Source: Psychroserpens algicola (GTDB taxonomy: Bacteria > Bacteroidota > Bacteroidia > Flavobacteriales > Flavobacteriaceae). Taken from it: a stretch of DNA of 64,000 bases. Positions within the stretch are counted from its first letter, which is position 1; each line of letters opens with the position of its first letter. This document shows, one piece after another, positions 1-8,271 of the stretch. Where the stretch lies: contig NZ_JACNMJ010000008.1 of the NCBI RefSeq assembly GCF_014526325.1, forward strand, positions 124,001 to 188,000, written 5' to 3'. Both the position numbers and the translations under genes were made by a program. The notes below the pieces were generated by a model. That model saw only the letters and a program-made list of their open reading frames with translations. It was not told the DNA's origin and made no database searches.

Positions 1-1
1 T

Positions 2-1765
2 GAATATAATACTAAATTATACGGGTCTACATTTTTAAGCTATGAGATTTTAGAAGGCTTAACTGCAAAAACATCACTTGGTGTTACTTTAGAGCAGCGT
101 AAAAGAACAAGATGGGATGGTACACAACATCATGCCGCTGGAGCTAGTAGAGCGCAATATAATTTGCAAAATAGATTCCGAACGAGATTAGTTTCTGATA
201 ATACACTATCTTATAATAAGATATTTAATGATGATCATGAAATCAATGTGTTAGCAGGTTTAACTGTTCAACAAAGAAAAAGTGAAGACAGTGATATTAC
301 TGGAAATGGTTATTCAAATGATTTACTTCCAAACCTTCAGGGAGCAACTTCAATTTCTGAGTATGGAGAAATCAATACTGAGCTAAAAAAAGTAGGTTAC
401 TTTGCTAGGGTAAATTATGCTTATAAAGATAAATATTTATTTAATGCTTCTTTTAGACGTGATGGTAGTTCTGTTTTTGGTATCAATTCAAAGTGGGGTA
501 ATTTCCCTGCAGCATCGATAGGTTGGAATGTTCATAATGAAGATTTCTTAATCGATAGTGATGTGATAAACAACTTAAAACTAAGAGTAAGTTATGGTTT
601 TACTGGTGCTGAGAATTTTAATGTAGGTAATGATATCGTAAATGTATGGCCTTACTTAGCATTATTGCAAAATTCAAATGCTATTACAGAAGGAAGTATA
701 TCTCCTGGTGTTTCTCCTCTTAACATTGCAAATGCTTTATTACAATGGGAAGCTTCTGAAGAATTTAACCCAGCAATTGATTTTGGATTTTTTAATAACA
801 GAATATCAGGATCTTTAGATTACTACCAAAGAACTAGTGACGAGTTACTATTAGAAAATCCTGTATCTTATATTACTGGATTTACAAGTGGTATTGTAAA
901 TTTAGGTGAGGTGCAAAACAGAGGATGGGAATTAGAATTAAGAACTAAAAATGTGGCTAAAGAGAATTTCTCTTGGAATACAACGTTAATTGCGTCTACT
1001 AACCAAAATGAATTATTAAGTTTTGGAGATTCTAACAATGCTCTTATCGAAGATACTTATGGTAGAAACTCACAATGGATTAACCGAATTGGAGAGCCAA
1101 TATCATCGTTTTGGGGATATGTTGTAGATACAGAAGCATATAACGAAACTGAATTTAGAACAACTTATGTTGATAACCCTTGGAATCGTATTAACGGTCA
1201 GGCAGATGATACTATCGTAAAGGATTTAAATGGTGATGGAATTATTACAGAAGAGGATAAAACAATTCTTGGTGATCCTTACCCAGATTTAGTATATAGT
1301 TTAACTAACGAATTTAAATTCGGAGCCTTTGATTTTTCTTTCATGATTCAAGGTAGCGTAGGTGCTCAAGTAAATAATATTGGTGATCAATATTTCTACA
1401 ACTGGTTTGGAAATAGAACTAGAAGTGGTGGTGAAGCTCAAGCCGTAGCTGATGGACTTGTACCACATGAATCTTTTATACAAGAAAAGGTGTTAACAAG
1501 CGAGGTTATCGCAAGTGCTGATTACTTCTCATTACGTAATGTAAGTCTTGGTTTCAATTTGCCAGAGGATTTAACATCAGAATTAGGTATCGAAGGATTG
1601 AGACTTTATGCAACTGCACAAAACCTGATTTATATCACTGCTGATGATTATCACGGTTTTAACCCAGAGCATATCGATGGAACTAACCCTAGAGCTTATG
1701 GTTCTCAAAGAGCGGGTACACCTATATTTAAAACAGTAACATTCGGTCTGAATATCGACTTTTAA
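2..1765 (+). CDS. SusC/RagA-family TonB-dependent outer-membrane receptor, C-terminal part
   Basis: This is the 3' part of a SusC-like TonB-dependent transporter, which imports glycan oligomers across the outer membrane with a SusD partner. The frame is open from the left window edge, so the real start lies outside; an internal TTG at 164 is not a start. The visible ~587 residues are beta-barrel sequence with alternating aromatic and polar strands, and the protein ends in Phe (FGLNIDF), as outer-membrane barrels do. The plug and carboxypeptidase-like N-terminal domains are outside the window. A susD gene follows 17 bp downstream and an alginate lyase lies two genes further, so alginate oligosaccharide is the likely substrate. 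The family call is secure; the substrate is inferred from context. Confidence 0.93.
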   Translation, partial: EYNTKLYGSTFLSYEILEGLTAKTSLGVTLEQRKRTRWDGTQHHAAGASRAQYNLQNRFRTRLVSDNTLSYNKIFNDDHEINVLAGLTVQQRKSEDSDITGNGYSNDLLPNLQGATSISEYGEINTELKKVGYFARVNYAYKDKYLFNASFRRDGSSVFGINSKWGNFPAASIGWNVHNEDFLIDSDVINNLKLRVSYGFTGAENFNVGNDIVNVWPYLALLQNSNAITEGSISPGVSPLNIANALLQWEASEEFNPAIDFGFFNNRISGSLDYYQRTSDELLLENPVSYITGFTSGIVNLGEVQNRGWELELRTKNVAKENFSWNTTLIASTNQNELLSFGDSNNALIEDTYGRNSQWINRIGEPISSFWGYVVDTEAYNETEFRTTYVDNPWNRINGQADDTIVKDLNGDGIITEEDKTILGDPYPDLVYSLTNEFKFGAFDFSFMIQGSVGAQVNNIGDQYFYNWFGNRTRSGGEAQAVADGLVPHESFIQEKVLTSEVIASADYFSLRNVSLGFNLPEDLTSELGIEGLRLYATAQNLIYITADDYHGFNPEHIDGTNPRAYGSQRAGTPIFKTVTFGLNIDF

Positions 1766-1782
1766 TTAAAAAAAAATAAATT

Positions 1783-3222
1783 ATGAAACATATAAAATAT
1801 TTAGTCTTAGCTATTACAGGTTTTATTTATACGTCCTGTAATGATGAGTTTTTAAATCCACTGCCAGACTCTGCAGTAGCAGTAGAAGCGTTTTTCCAGT
1901 CTGATGACGATGTACTGGCAGGTGTGATCGGAATTTATGATGCCATTCAAGGTGTTAATGAGAATACTGAAACAAATATTGGTCGTGCTAATAGAGGTGT
2001 GCAATTTGAGCACCTTTTAACAGAGCATCGTACTGATAACACAAGAAATGCAACACTTGAAGGGTCAAAGTCCGATTTTCACAGATATGTAGTCAACGCT
2101 AATAACGTAGAATCTGAAGACTACTACCAGTCAATGTATGAAGTTATTTTTAGAGCTAATAACATCTTAAATTTTATCGATGTTGCAGATGAAAACAATC
2201 GTGCAAAATATGCTGCAGAAGCTAAATTTTTAAGAGCCTATGCATATTTTAACCTAGTTAGATTATATAGTGATGTGCCTTTAGTAACATCTGTTGTAGG
2301 TCCTCAGGATAATGAGGCTTTATTTACAAGAATTCCAGAAGCACAAATTTATGATCAAATTGTTGAAGATTTACTAGAAGCTGTTAATACTTTAGATAAT
2401 ACATATAAATCAAGAGCTTCAAGAGCTGCGGCTCAAGGATTATTAGCTAAAGTTTATTTAACTCAAGCAACACCTAATTATTCAGGTGCTCAAGTATTGT
2501 GCGAAGCTATTATTTCTAGTTTAGATTATGATTTAGAAGATAATTTCAGAGATGTATTTTACAATGAATTGAATGATGAAATCATTTTTGCTATTCAATA
2601 TGAAACAGGAAACTCTCTAGAAAGTCAAAGTTTTTCATCTGAATTTACGTCAGCATTCCGTCAAGGTAGAGAAGATGGTCAAAATATAGTAAATGATAAT
2701 CTTGTAGCAGATTTTGAAATGTATGGAGGTAATAGAGGTCCTGAATCTTTTGTAACGTTTGGAACTTCAAATGAAGTTATTAAGTTTTTACCTGAAGGTT
2801 CAGATATTACAACAACACCACCAACATACGGAGCAAATGCTCGTGATGCTGGAAATGATTATATTGTTTTACGTTATGCCGATGTACTATTAATGCATGT
2901 TGAAGCTATCATTGGTGGAGGTACTATGACGTCTAGTTCTAATGCATTAAATTCTTTTCAGCAAGTAAGAAATAGAGCAGGACTAACAGATACAGTTACC
3001 TCGATTACTAAAGAAGAACTTTTAAGAGAACGAAGAGTAGAATTAGCTTTTGAAAATCAACGTTGGTTTGATCTAATTAGATTTGGTGCCGCTAATTCTG
3101 TATTAACTGCACATGCTGATGAAATGGGATATGTGTACTCTTCTAGAGACTTACTATTACCAATTCCAGCTAGAGAAATAAATATAAGTGGAGGTCTTTT
3201 AACACAAAATGCTGGATATTAA
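1783..3222 (+). CDS. SusD/RagB-family surface glycan-binding lipoprotein
   Basis: This is a 479-residue SusD-like protein, the lid and glycan-binding partner of the SusC receptor immediately upstream. A lipoprotein signal is visible, with the lipobox Cys at residue 19 (IYTSC) followed by the acidic N-D-E, consistent with export to the cell surface. The N-terminal region has the typical helical repeat-like segments (for example AKFLRAYAYFNLVRLY near residue 150) and the C-terminus carries the family signature RRVELAFENQRWFDLIRFG near 415-433. Length matches the family (450-600). It is co-transcribed with the SusC gene (17-bp gap) and the PKD lipoprotein (20-bp gap). Alginate-oligomer binding is inferred from the PL7 lyase in the same operon. 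Confidence 0.95.
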   Translation: MKHIKYLVLAITGFIYTSCNDEFLNPLPDSAVAVEAFFQSDDDVLAGVIGIYDAIQGVNENTETNIGRANRGVQFEHLLTEHRTDNTRNATLEGSKSDFHRYVVNANNVESEDYYQSMYEVIFRANNILNFIDVADENNRAKYAAEAKFLRAYAYFNLVRLYSDVPLVTSVVGPQDNEALFTRIPEAQIYDQIVEDLLEAVNTLDNTYKSRASRAAAQGLLAKVYLTQATPNYSGAQVLCEAIISSLDYDLEDNFRDVFYNELNDEIIFAIQYETGNSLESQSFSSEFTSAFRQGREDGQNIVNDNLVADFEMYGGNRGPESFVTFGTSNEVIKFLPEGSDITTTPPTYGANARDAGNDYIVLRYADVLLMHVEAIIGGGTMTSSSNALNSFQQVRNRAGLTDTVTSITKEELLRERRVELAFENQRWFDLIRFGAANSVLTAHADEMGYVYSSRDLLLPIPAREINISGGLLTQNAGY

Positions 3223-3242
3223 TATTATAAAATAATTTAACT

Positions 3243-4133
3243 ATGAAAAATAAAGTAAATATTTTACGTAAAACAACATTACTACTTGTAAGCTTATTTA
3301 CAATAAGTGCTATGGTTAGTTGTGTTGGAGATGAACTATTCCGAGATGATTTACCAGATTCTAATTCTCAGGTGGATACACAATTGCCAGAAGCAAATTT
3401 TGCTTATTCGGCAGATGAAGATGACTTTACATTGATTTATTTTCAAGACTTATCTTCTGAGTCTAACTCATACATGTGGGACTTTGGAGGAGGAGATACT
3501 TCAACAGAACAAGATCCTACCTATACGTTTGTAGCTGGTGAAGGTACATATCCTGTTACTTTAACAACTAGTGATTCAAATGGAGCAATGAGCTCTATAA
3601 CTATAGATGTTATTGTTGCAGAACCAGAAGAGCCAGAAGCAATCATACCTGAGATAGGTGGATGGGAGTTTGAAAGTTCTGGAAATAGTGATCTTTGTCC
3701 AGGTGATAGTAGAGATTGCTGGAGAATTGATGGAGAAACAATACATCAAACGTCTAGTAACGGTGATGGTGGAACACGATCTGCTAAATATCCTCCAGGT
3801 AATGATTTAAGAGCTTCTTACCAAGCAATTACTGTTTCTCCAAACACTAGTTATATCTTAAAGTTTAGATATTCAATACGAGTTGATGGTGTAGGTGACG
3901 GTCTTATAGCAAGTGTTATTGATGGTCAATTAGACAACTTTAGTGAATTTGAAAGTGCTACATTATTAGCACAAGCAGAAGCAACAGAGCCAACAGGTGG
4001 TGTTGATAGTTATGCAGATTTTTCTCTGCCGTTTGAAACAGGTGCCAATGGTCAAATAGCTTTACTGTTTAATCATACTGCTAACGTAGATAATGTGTGG
4101 TTAGATAATGTTGAAATTGAACTTGGATTTTAA
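3243..4133 (+). CDS. PKD-domain surface lipoprotein, probable SusE/F-type alginate-binding protein
   Basis: This is a 296-residue lipoprotein with lipobox Cys at residue 27 (SAMVSC). A PKD domain spans about residues 48-125: it contains YMWDFGGG and a later YTF strand, a typical PKD core. The rest (about 135-296) looks like a beta-sandwich carbohydrate-binding module, with aromatic residues, a Cys pair in the DLCPGDSRDCW segment and a closing VWLDNVEI strand. It sits between susD and the PL7 lyase, where flavobacterial utilisation loci usually carry an auxiliary surface glycan-binding protein. Binding to alginate is inferred; the fold of the second half is a judgement by eye. No catalytic motif was seen. 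Confidence 0.75.
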   Translation: MKNKVNILRKTTLLLVSLFTISAMVSCVGDELFRDDLPDSNSQVDTQLPEANFAYSADEDDFTLIYFQDLSSESNSYMWDFGGGDTSTEQDPTYTFVAGEGTYPVTLTTSDSNGAMSSITIDVIVAEPEEPEAIIPEIGGWEFESSGNSDLCPGDSRDCWRIDGETIHQTSSNGDGGTRSAKYPPGNDLRASYQAITVSPNTSYILKFRYSIRVDGVGDGLIASVIDGQLDNFSEFESATLLAQAEATEPTGGVDSYADFSLPFETGANGQIALLFNHTANVDNVWLDNVEIELGF

Positions 4134-4138
4134 TTTAA

Positions 4139-5065
4139 ATGAAAATTCAAAAACACATATTGTTAATTATTCTGATAGTATTCCTATCTGTTAACGCTAC
4201 TTCTCAAAATCAGAAAAGTAGCGTTGCAGACACGGAAACTAAAGTTGAAAAAAAGGATAAGAAAAAGAAAAAGAAAAAACGAAAGAAAAAAGTTAGGCTT
4301 CCTGAAATTGACTTAAGTCATTGGAAAGTTACTTTACCAGTCACAAATGAAGACGGTAAGCCTTTAGAAATTAGTCCTCCTGAAATTTTAGATTTTGCTA
4401 ATATTGAAGCGGCTAAACCATACATGTATATAGATTCTACAAAAGGTGCTATTGTATTTCATGCAATGCCTACAGAATCTAAAACAAAAAACACAAAATA
4501 CACTAGATCTGAGTTAAGGGAGCAAATGGTTCCTGGTGATAACAATACGAACTGGACCTTTGCACAAGGTGGTACCATGAAAGGAAAACTTGCTATTGAA
4601 GATGTTTCAAGAGATAAGGATGGAAAATACCATCGTATTATTATTATGCAAATTCATGGTCGATTAACTAATGAGCAAAGGGATTTAATAGGTGAAGATG
4701 ATAATAATGCACCTCCAATGTTGAAAATCTATTGGGATAAAGGTAAAATTAGAGTCAAAACCAAAGTATTAAAAAACTTAAATGCAACAGGTGCCGAACT
4801 ACTTCATGAAGATGCATGGGATAATGATGAAGGATTTAATTTTGAGCAGGAAGTAGGCTTTGGGAAATTTACACTAGAAGTTAAAGTTTCCGAAGGAAAA
4901 ATGGTAATCGTGTTGAATAACACAGAGTATAAAGTGTATGAAAATATTCACATGTCAAAATGGGGAATATTTGAAAACTATTTTAAAGCGGGCAATTATT
5001 TCCAAACAAGAGATGAAGGAGCCTTTGCTAAAGTAAAATATTATAGCTTAGAAGTTAAGCATTAA
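4139..5065 (+). CDS. Polysaccharide lyase family 7 alginate lyase
   Basis: This is a 308-residue secreted lyase expected to cleave alginate by beta-elimination, giving unsaturated oligouronates. A signal peptide covers about residues 1-22, with no lipobox Cys. The PL7 signatures are present in order: RSELREQ (about 120-126), QIHGR (about 170-174; catalytic His, with Gln) and YFKAGNYFQ (about 280-288; Tyr base/acid and Lys). Between signal and catalytic domain is a striking 13-residue almost pure Lys/Arg tract (about residues 39-52). The gene begins 5 bp after the PKD lipoprotein and is the last gene of the SusCD operon. Poly-M versus poly-G preference cannot be told from sequence alone. Confidence 0.93.
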   Translation: MKIQKHILLIILIVFLSVNATSQNQKSSVADTETKVEKKDKKKKKKKRKKKVRLPEIDLSHWKVTLPVTNEDGKPLEISPPEILDFANIEAAKPYMYIDSTKGAIVFHAMPTESKTKNTKYTRSELREQMVPGDNNTNWTFAQGGTMKGKLAIEDVSRDKDGKYHRIIIMQIHGRLTNEQRDLIGEDDNNAPPMLKIYWDKGKIRVKTKVLKNLNATGAELLHEDAWDNDEGFNFEQEVGFGKFTLEVKVSEGKMVIVLNNTEYKVYENIHMSKWGIFENYFKAGNYFQTRDEGAFAKVKYYSLEVKH

Positions 5066-5098
5066 AAATTAATTATTTTTGAGTTAGTCACTTATTGA

Positions 5099-5130
5099 GT
5101 TCTACTGGTCAAAATTAAGATGAGTAGAAT
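5099..5130. repeat. Inverted repeat downstream of the PL7 lyase
   Basis: Seven-bp perfect arms TTCTACT (5100-5106) and AGTAGAA (5123-5129) are separated by 16 nt in the 150-bp spacer between the lyase and the GntR gene. There is no adjacent T-run, so it is a poor intrinsic terminator. It could be an operator or an RNA-stabilising hairpin. Confidence 0.35.
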
Positions 5131-5200
5131 TCTTTAAGTACTTAAATTTTAGTAATAATCAATATGTTTTGGTTATTATTTCCATAAATTTAATCAAGAA

Positions 5201-5214
5201 TTAAAACGTTTAAA
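5201..5214. promoter_or_regulatory. LacI-type near-palindrome at the GntR start
   Basis: TTAAAACGTTTAAA is centred on a perfect AAACGTTT core (5204-5211), with one mismatched pair in the 14 bp. It ends 1 nt before the ATG of the GntR gene. An AACGTT centre is typical of LacI-family operators, and a short LacI-like protein is encoded at 9983. The site could also be chance in AT-rich DNA. Confidence 0.3.
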
Positions 5215-5215
5215 T

Positions 5216-5917
5216 ATGAAAATAGAGATTCTAACTAAAACAGATAATTTTGATGTACACAAGACTATTATTTCTAAAATAAGAGATCTTATCAATCAAA
5301 AAAACCTCGAACCAGGAGATAAATTACCTTCTGAAAGAATGTTATCTGATAAGTTTGAAGTTTCTAGAAGTAATGTTAGAGAAGCTATTCAAAAATTAGA
5401 ATTCTATGGCTTGTTAAAGTCAATTCCGCAAAGTGGAACTTTTGTTGCTAATATTGGTGTCATTGCCATGAATGGAATGATAGAAGATATTCTAAGGCTA
5501 GAAGATCCTGATTTTAAATCTTTAGTTGAAACCAGAATTTTATTAGAACTTAAAACGGTTCGTTTGGCAGCATTAAGAAGAACTGATAAAGATCTTAAAA
5601 AAATGAAGGCAGCTTTGGATGCCTACACAGAAAAAGTTTTAGAGGGAGAAGACGCTGTTGAAGAAGATCTACTATTTCACTTAGCAATTGCTAAAGCTAG
5701 TGGTAATAGTACGATGAATACTTTCATGCTTATTATAACTCCAGAAATCATTACAAATTTTGAAAAATATCATGTCTGTGATAAAGGTTTAGCGACTCAA
5801 GGTATTGACGAGCATATGGCTATTTATGATGCCATAGTGAAACAAGATCCAAAATTAGCTAAACAAAAAATGAAAGAGCACTTCAGTGTGTTATATCAAT
5901 ATTGCTACAATGTTTAA
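5216..5917 (+). CDS. GntR-family (FadR subfamily) transcriptional regulator
   Basis: This is a 233-residue regulator. The N-terminal winged helix-turn-helix spans about residues 15-85 (LPSERMLSDKFEVSRSNVREA, read as two consecutive stretches, and the wing tip around SGTFVA). The C-terminal half is an FCD ligand-binding domain of helices with metal-ligand-type residues (E-D-L-L-F-H near 150 and EHMAIYDAI near 200). FadR-type regulators with FCD domains usually sense small carboxylates such as sugar acids, so an alginate breakdown product is a likely ligand. It stands 150 bp after the lyase and 24 bp before the permease, so it probably leads the catabolic operon and controls the locus. Confidence 0.9.
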   Translation: MKIEILTKTDNFDVHKTIISKIRDLINQKNLEPGDKLPSERMLSDKFEVSRSNVREAIQKLEFYGLLKSIPQSGTFVANIGVIAMNGMIEDILRLEDPDFKSLVETRILLELKTVRLAALRRTDKDLKKMKAALDAYTEKVLEGEDAVEEDLLFHLAIAKASGNSTMNTFMLIITPEIITNFEKYHVCDKGLATQGIDEHMAIYDAIVKQDPKLAKQKMKEHFSVLYQYCYNV

Positions 5918-5941
5918 TACGAACACACTAACTAATAGTTT

Positions 5942-7213
5942 ATGAAATTAAAAGGTTTAAGATGGTGGATCATTGGCTTAGTATGTCTAGCCACAATCAT
6001 CAATTATATAGACAGGTCAGCATTAGGAATAATGTGGCCAGAAATGAGTAAAGACCTAGGACTTACCGAAGAAGATTATGCATGGGTTATCAATATTTTT
6101 ACTATCACTTATGCGGCAGGTAAATTTATTTCTGGTAAAGTATATGATAAAGTAGGAACAAGAATAGGGTTTGTGCTATCTATCTTCTTCTGGTCTTTAG
6201 CCAGCGTTCTTCACTTTTTTGCTAAAGGAGCAGCATCACTCGGTGTTTTTAGAGGATTATTAGGTGTAGCTGAAGCAGGAAACTGGCCTGGAGCAGTAAA
6301 AAATAATGCCGAATGGTTTCCTATTAAAGAACGAGCAGTAGCTCAAGGTATCTTTAACGCAGGCGCTGCCGTTGGATCAATAATCGCAGCACCAACAGTA
6401 TCTGAACTTTTTGGAATATACGGTTGGAAAGTCACATTTGTGATTATAGGTGTCTTAGGTTTTTTATGGATTATCCCTTGGTTAATTATGAATAAAACAA
6501 AACCAAAAAATCATCCTTGGATCACCGACGAAGAAAAGAATCATATCGTTTCAGGACGATTGGAGTCACGACAAGATGACGATGATGCTAAGAGCTTAAG
6601 TGTCGTAGAAATTCTATCTATGAAAGAATCTTGGGGCGTTATAGCAGCACGATTTTTTATAGAACCTATATGGTGGTTGTTTGTTTTTTGGATGCCAATT
6701 TATCTATACAAGGAGTTTGGATTTGATGTAAAAGAAATCGGACTTTATGCATGGTTCCCTTATGTAGGAGCTGCAATAGGTAGTTTAGCAGGAGGTTGGT
6801 ATGTTAAAAAACTCATGAATACTAAGAGTTTAGATAAATCAAGAAAGAAAGTTATTACTATTGGAGCGATAATTATTGTTATAGCAATTGTAGGAGCCAT
6901 TTTATTTGCAAATACACCTGAGAAATTCGTATCATTTGTGTTTGTGGTTCTATTTGGTTTTCAGTTTTCAATTAGTAATATTCAAACCATACCAAGTGAT
7001 TTGTTAAATGGTAAATCTGTAGGAACATTAGCAGGATTAGGAGGAAGTATTGGTGCTGTTTCAGTAATTATTATGAACTGGTTGATACCAATAATTACTA
7101 CCGAATCATATACACCAGCATTTATTATACTAGCTGTGTTAGCTCCTTTAGCTCTAGTGTCCATTTACACGCTTATTAAAGAAATTAAACCTATAGAAAA
7201 CGAAATAAGTTAA
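5942..7213 (+). CDS. MFS transporter, ExuT-like hexuronate/monouronate permease
   Basis: This is a 423-residue inner-membrane permease of the major facilitator superfamily with about 12 hydrophobic segments. The start region NYIDRSALGIMWP and the segment GKVYDKVGTRIGF (a motif A-like loop between TM2 and TM3) resemble hexuronate transporters of the ExuT/anion:cation symporter family. It lies between the GntR regulator and the DEH reductase (24 bp on each side), so it most likely imports the alginate monomer DEH or unsaturated mono/disaccharides into the cytoplasm. The family is clear; the exact substrate is inferred. Confidence 0.9.
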   Translation: MKLKGLRWWIIGLVCLATIINYIDRSALGIMWPEMSKDLGLTEEDYAWVINIFTITYAAGKFISGKVYDKVGTRIGFVLSIFFWSLASVLHFFAKGAASLGVFRGLLGVAEAGNWPGAVKNNAEWFPIKERAVAQGIFNAGAAVGSIIAAPTVSELFGIYGWKVTFVIIGVLGFLWIIPWLIMNKTKPKNHPWITDEEKNHIVSGRLESRQDDDDAKSLSVVEILSMKESWGVIAARFFIEPIWWLFVFWMPIYLYKEFGFDVKEIGLYAWFPYVGAAIGSLAGGWYVKKLMNTKSLDKSRKKVITIGAIIIVIAIVGAILFANTPEKFVSFVFVVLFGFQFSISNIQTIPSDLLNGKSVGTLAGLGGSIGAVSVIIMNWLIPIITTESYTPAFIILAVLAPLALVSIYTLIKEIKPIENEIS

Positions 7214-7237
7214 ATTATAAAATAACTATAAATTAAT

Positions 7238-7999
7238 ATGAGTAATAAAGGAAAAGTAGCAATAGTAACTGGAGCAACTGGTGGAATTGGCTTCGAAGTA
7301 GCAAAACGATTAGGTAAAGACGGATATACTGTGGTTTTAAATGGTATTGAAGATGAATCAGGAGCAAAAAGAGTTAAAGAACTGGAAGCTGAAGGGATTA
7401 CTGCTGAATATTGTGGATTTGACGTTACTAAAGAAGAACAAGTCACTTCAAATATCACAAAAATAGGTGAAAAGTATGGTAGAATAGATGTTCTCGTTAA
7501 TAACGCAGGTGGATTAGGCGGACGATCTAGATTTGAAGAGATGACAACAGATTTTTACAGATTTGTAATGGCATTAAATTTAGATTCAGTCTTCTTTGCA
7601 TCAAGAGCAGCTATACCGTTTCTTAAAAAAGGAGAGCATCCTTCTATAATTAACTATACATCAAATGCAGGATGGACTGCAGGTGGGCCAGGTGCTGGAA
7701 TCTACGGAACATCTAAAGCTGGAGTTCACGCTATTACCAGAGCACTAGCTAAAGATTTAGCTGAATATGGTATCAGAGTGAACGCCGTATCACCTGGTAC
7801 AATCGATACGCCTTTTCATGCGCAAATTAAAGCAACCAAACCTGAAGTTTTTGCATCTTGGGCAAATAATATTATGTTAGGTAGATTAGGTCAACCAGAA
7901 GATGTTGCTGGTGTTATTTCATTTTTAGCAAGTAAAGATGCAGCATTTATAACTGCCGAAACCATTCAGATTGGTGGTGGTCAAGCTTTAGGTATTTAA
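7238..7999 (+). CDS. Short-chain dehydrogenase/reductase, probable DEH reductase
   Basis: This is a 253-residue classical SDR. The cofactor motif TGATGGIG is at residues 11-18, NNAG at 88-91, the catalytic Ser at 142, and YxxxK at Tyr156/Lys160. In alginate loci this enzyme reduces 4-deoxy-L-erythro-5-hexoseulose uronate to 2-keto-3-deoxygluconate, the substrate of the kinase encoded next. Residues 35-37 (N-G-I) replace the Arg/Asp expected for clear NADPH or NADH choice, so cofactor preference is open. It is 24 bp after the permease and is the last gene of that operon. DEH reduction is inferred from the neighbours. Confidence 0.88.
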   Translation: MSNKGKVAIVTGATGGIGFEVAKRLGKDGYTVVLNGIEDESGAKRVKELEAEGITAEYCGFDVTKEEQVTSNITKIGEKYGRIDVLVNNAGGLGGRSRFEEMTTDFYRFVMALNLDSVFFASRAAIPFLKKGEHPSIINYTSNAGWTAGGPGAGIYGTSKAGVHAITRALAKDLAEYGIRVNAVSPGTIDTPFHAQIKATKPEVFASWANNIMLGRLGQPEDVAGVISFLASKDAAFITAETIQIGGGQALGI

Positions 8000-8020
8000 T
8001 AAACTGACAAAGGCAATGTA

Positions 8021-8131
8021 ATGGCACTTAGTGATGGTTTAATTTCAACTAGAGTTACACAAGTGCGACATCATTTTGAAATGCAAGAAGTACTGAGGAA
8101 GTTGAAAAAAAAAAGATGTAAATTGCAATAA
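8021..8131 (+). other. Possible 36-codon ORF or gene remnant between reductase and kdgK
   Basis: A short frame runs from ATG 8021 to TAA 8131 (starts MALSDGLISTRVTQVRHHF, ends in a Lys-rich tail). Amino-acid composition is protein-like, and no ribosome-binding signal is visible. I do not recognise it. It could be the trace of a deleted gene (a kdgF-type gene is often found here) or chance. Confidence 0.2.
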
Positions 8132-8173
8132 TAAAGTTTAGTATTTAGCTAGATTTTAATTTGAGTTTTAAAC

Positions 8174-8248
8174 AACCAAATAATTTTATTTTTTAAATTG
8201 CTCTGTCATTGTTAATAAGAGTACAATTAAAAATAAGATTATTTGGTT
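8174..8248. promoter_or_regulatory. 20-bp inverted repeat in the kdgK leader
   Basis: The left arm is 8174-8193 and the right arm 8229-8248. The arms are reverse complements over 20 positions except one that would form a G-U pair in RNA; the loop is 35 nt. The outer ends carry ACCAAATAAT and ATTATTTGGT. It lies 23 bp before the kdgK ATG, in the 272-bp spacer after the reductase. It may be a pair of operator half-sites for the locus regulator or a leader stem-loop; no T-run follows it. Confidence 0.5.
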
Positions 8249-8271
8249 TTAAAATATAAAGAGATAATAAA

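Noticed and set aside
164-166. TTG as start of the first gene
   Set aside because: The frame is open to the window edge and upstream codons also read as SusC barrel sequence.
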